From Oceanihabitans sp. (GTDB lineage Bacteria; Bacteroidota; Bacteroidia; Flavobacteriales; Flavobacteriaceae), in assembly GCA_018067265.1 (NCBI GenBank), contig JAGPUY010000111.1:1-14943 (forward strand): DNA of 14,943 nt. The letters run 5' to 3'. How positions within the stretch are numbered: the first letter of the stretch is position 1; the number at the start of each line of letters is the position of its first letter. Below the pieces are notes generated by a model. The model was given only the letters and a program-made list of their open reading frames with translations. It had not been told where the DNA came from and ran no database searches. This document shows, one piece after another, positions 14,463-14,943 of this stretch. Made by a program: the position numbers and the translations under genes.

Positions 14463-14943
14463 CTATCGTTTTAAAGTAAAATGACCTTTAAGTGCTTCTC
14501 CGGTATGTAATGTGATGAAGTACCAATAATCATTTGTTTCTAAATTATAACCTCGGTAGGTTCCATCCCAAAATTTGGAACTCGGAGAAACTTGCTTTAG
14601 AAGTTTTCCATATCTGTTAAAAATTAGGATTTCTTTAATGGTATTTTGCGTATCCGTTATTAACCAAGTATCGTTTATGTTATCGCCATTCGGCGTAAAA
14701 AATAAAGGGATATGAATTTCTTGAATACTATCCATTGTAAACGGAATAGATTTAACGACACAACCATTTGCATCTTGAACCACTAAGGTATGTATGCCAT
14801 TGGCAAGATCTGTAAATGTTGGATTTGTTTGAGCTGCTCCCGTATCTACAAGGTAAATATAGTTTATGCTAGTGTCTGTCATGTTTACGGTTATGGAATC
14901 ATCCACGATAATAATATTAGAAGCATCCAGTGTGAAATCTGTA
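14463..14943 (-). CDS. T9SS type B (gliding-motility C-terminal domain) protein, 3' end
   Basis: Only the C-terminal part is in the window; the frame stays open to the right edge (codons before the GTG at 14906 read DFTLDASNIIIV), so that GTG is not the real start. The visible 160 residues contain the end of an Ig-like or SprB-type repeat (NGIHTLVVQDANGCVVKSIPF) and a complete type B sorting domain of the CHU_C/gliding-motility type: IHIPLFFTPNGDNINDTW, ILIFNRYGKLL, FWDGTYRGYNL, DYWYFITL and the end GHFTLKR. Such proteins are usually large multi-repeat adhesins or surface enzymes that travel through the type IX system and may be moved by the gliding machinery. Since the rest is missing, length and N-terminal domains are unknown. 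Confidence 0.9.
   Translation of the reverse strand, partial: TDFTLDASNIIIVDDSITVNMTDTSINYIYLVDTGAAQTNPTFTDLANGIHTLVVQDANGCVVKSIPFTMDSIQEIHIPLFFTPNGDNINDTWLITDTQNTIKEILIFNRYGKLLKQVSPSSKFWDGTYRGYNLETNDYWYFITLHTGEALKGHFTLKR

Noticed and set aside
14463..14906. A complete gene starting at the GTG at 14906
   Set aside because: The frame stays open through the right window edge with protein-like codons, and a sorting domain alone with no signal peptide would make no sense; it is the end of a longer gene.
1..14943. A defence, mobile-element or biosynthetic gene cluster
   Set aside because: No integrase, transposase, toxin-antitoxin pair, restriction enzyme, reverse transcriptase or synthase is visible; the genes are housekeeping or envelope functions in an ordinary chromosomal layout.

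Overview
The window looks like chromosome of a marine-type Flavobacteriaceae (Bacteroidota). The evidence is the low GC content, three proteins carrying type IX secretion (T9SS) sorting domains (two type A, one type B), promoter boxes of the Bacteroidota form TAnnTTTG, weak or absent Shine-Dalgarno sequences, and typical flavobacterial versions of lysA, sucC and uvrB. I cannot name the genus or species.

Layout. Positions 1-48 hold the last codons of an upstream gene, probably a VOC/glyoxalase-fold protein. From 263 to 5321 all genes are on the plus strand and most are exported: a PD40 beta-propeller protein, a cytoplasmic DUF2200 protein, an esterase-like lipoprotein, an unrecognised secreted protein, an M28 metallopeptidase with a PA domain, and a T9SS-sorted protein whose signal peptide and body lie in different frames. 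A minus-strand NTF2-like lipoprotein (5318-5830) converges on that gene with a 4-base overlap. A second T9SS-sorted protein (6169-7152) converges on a membrane fatty acid hydroxylase/sterol desaturase family protein (7191-8129); one hairpin lies across the junction and reaches into the last hydroxylase codons.

The core metabolic part follows. lysA (diaminopimelate decarboxylase, minus) and sucC (succinyl-CoA ligase beta subunit, plus) diverge from a spacer that holds a perfect 11+11 inverted repeat. sucC converges on a small DUF1456 protein, and each gene ends in a terminator with the same arm sequence. Next come a TerB-like helical protein (plus), a 318-base spacer with several short repeats, uvrB (minus), and the 3' end of a large T9SS type B (gliding-motility C-terminal) protein that runs off the right edge.

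Functionally the window is mostly a set of secreted or envelope proteins beside housekeeping genes for lysine/peptidoglycan precursor synthesis, the TCA cycle and nucleotide excision repair. I see no phage, IS element, CRISPR array, toxin-antitoxin pair or recognisable defence system, and no convincing undescribed multi-gene system. The points most worth a second look are the frameshifted T9SS gene, the lysA start and intergenic palindrome, the terminators built into coding ends, and the dispersed palindromic repeats. The shorter gene-free stretches 49-262, 1193-1317, 2983-3130 and 11380-11596 showed no RNA gene or strong structure.
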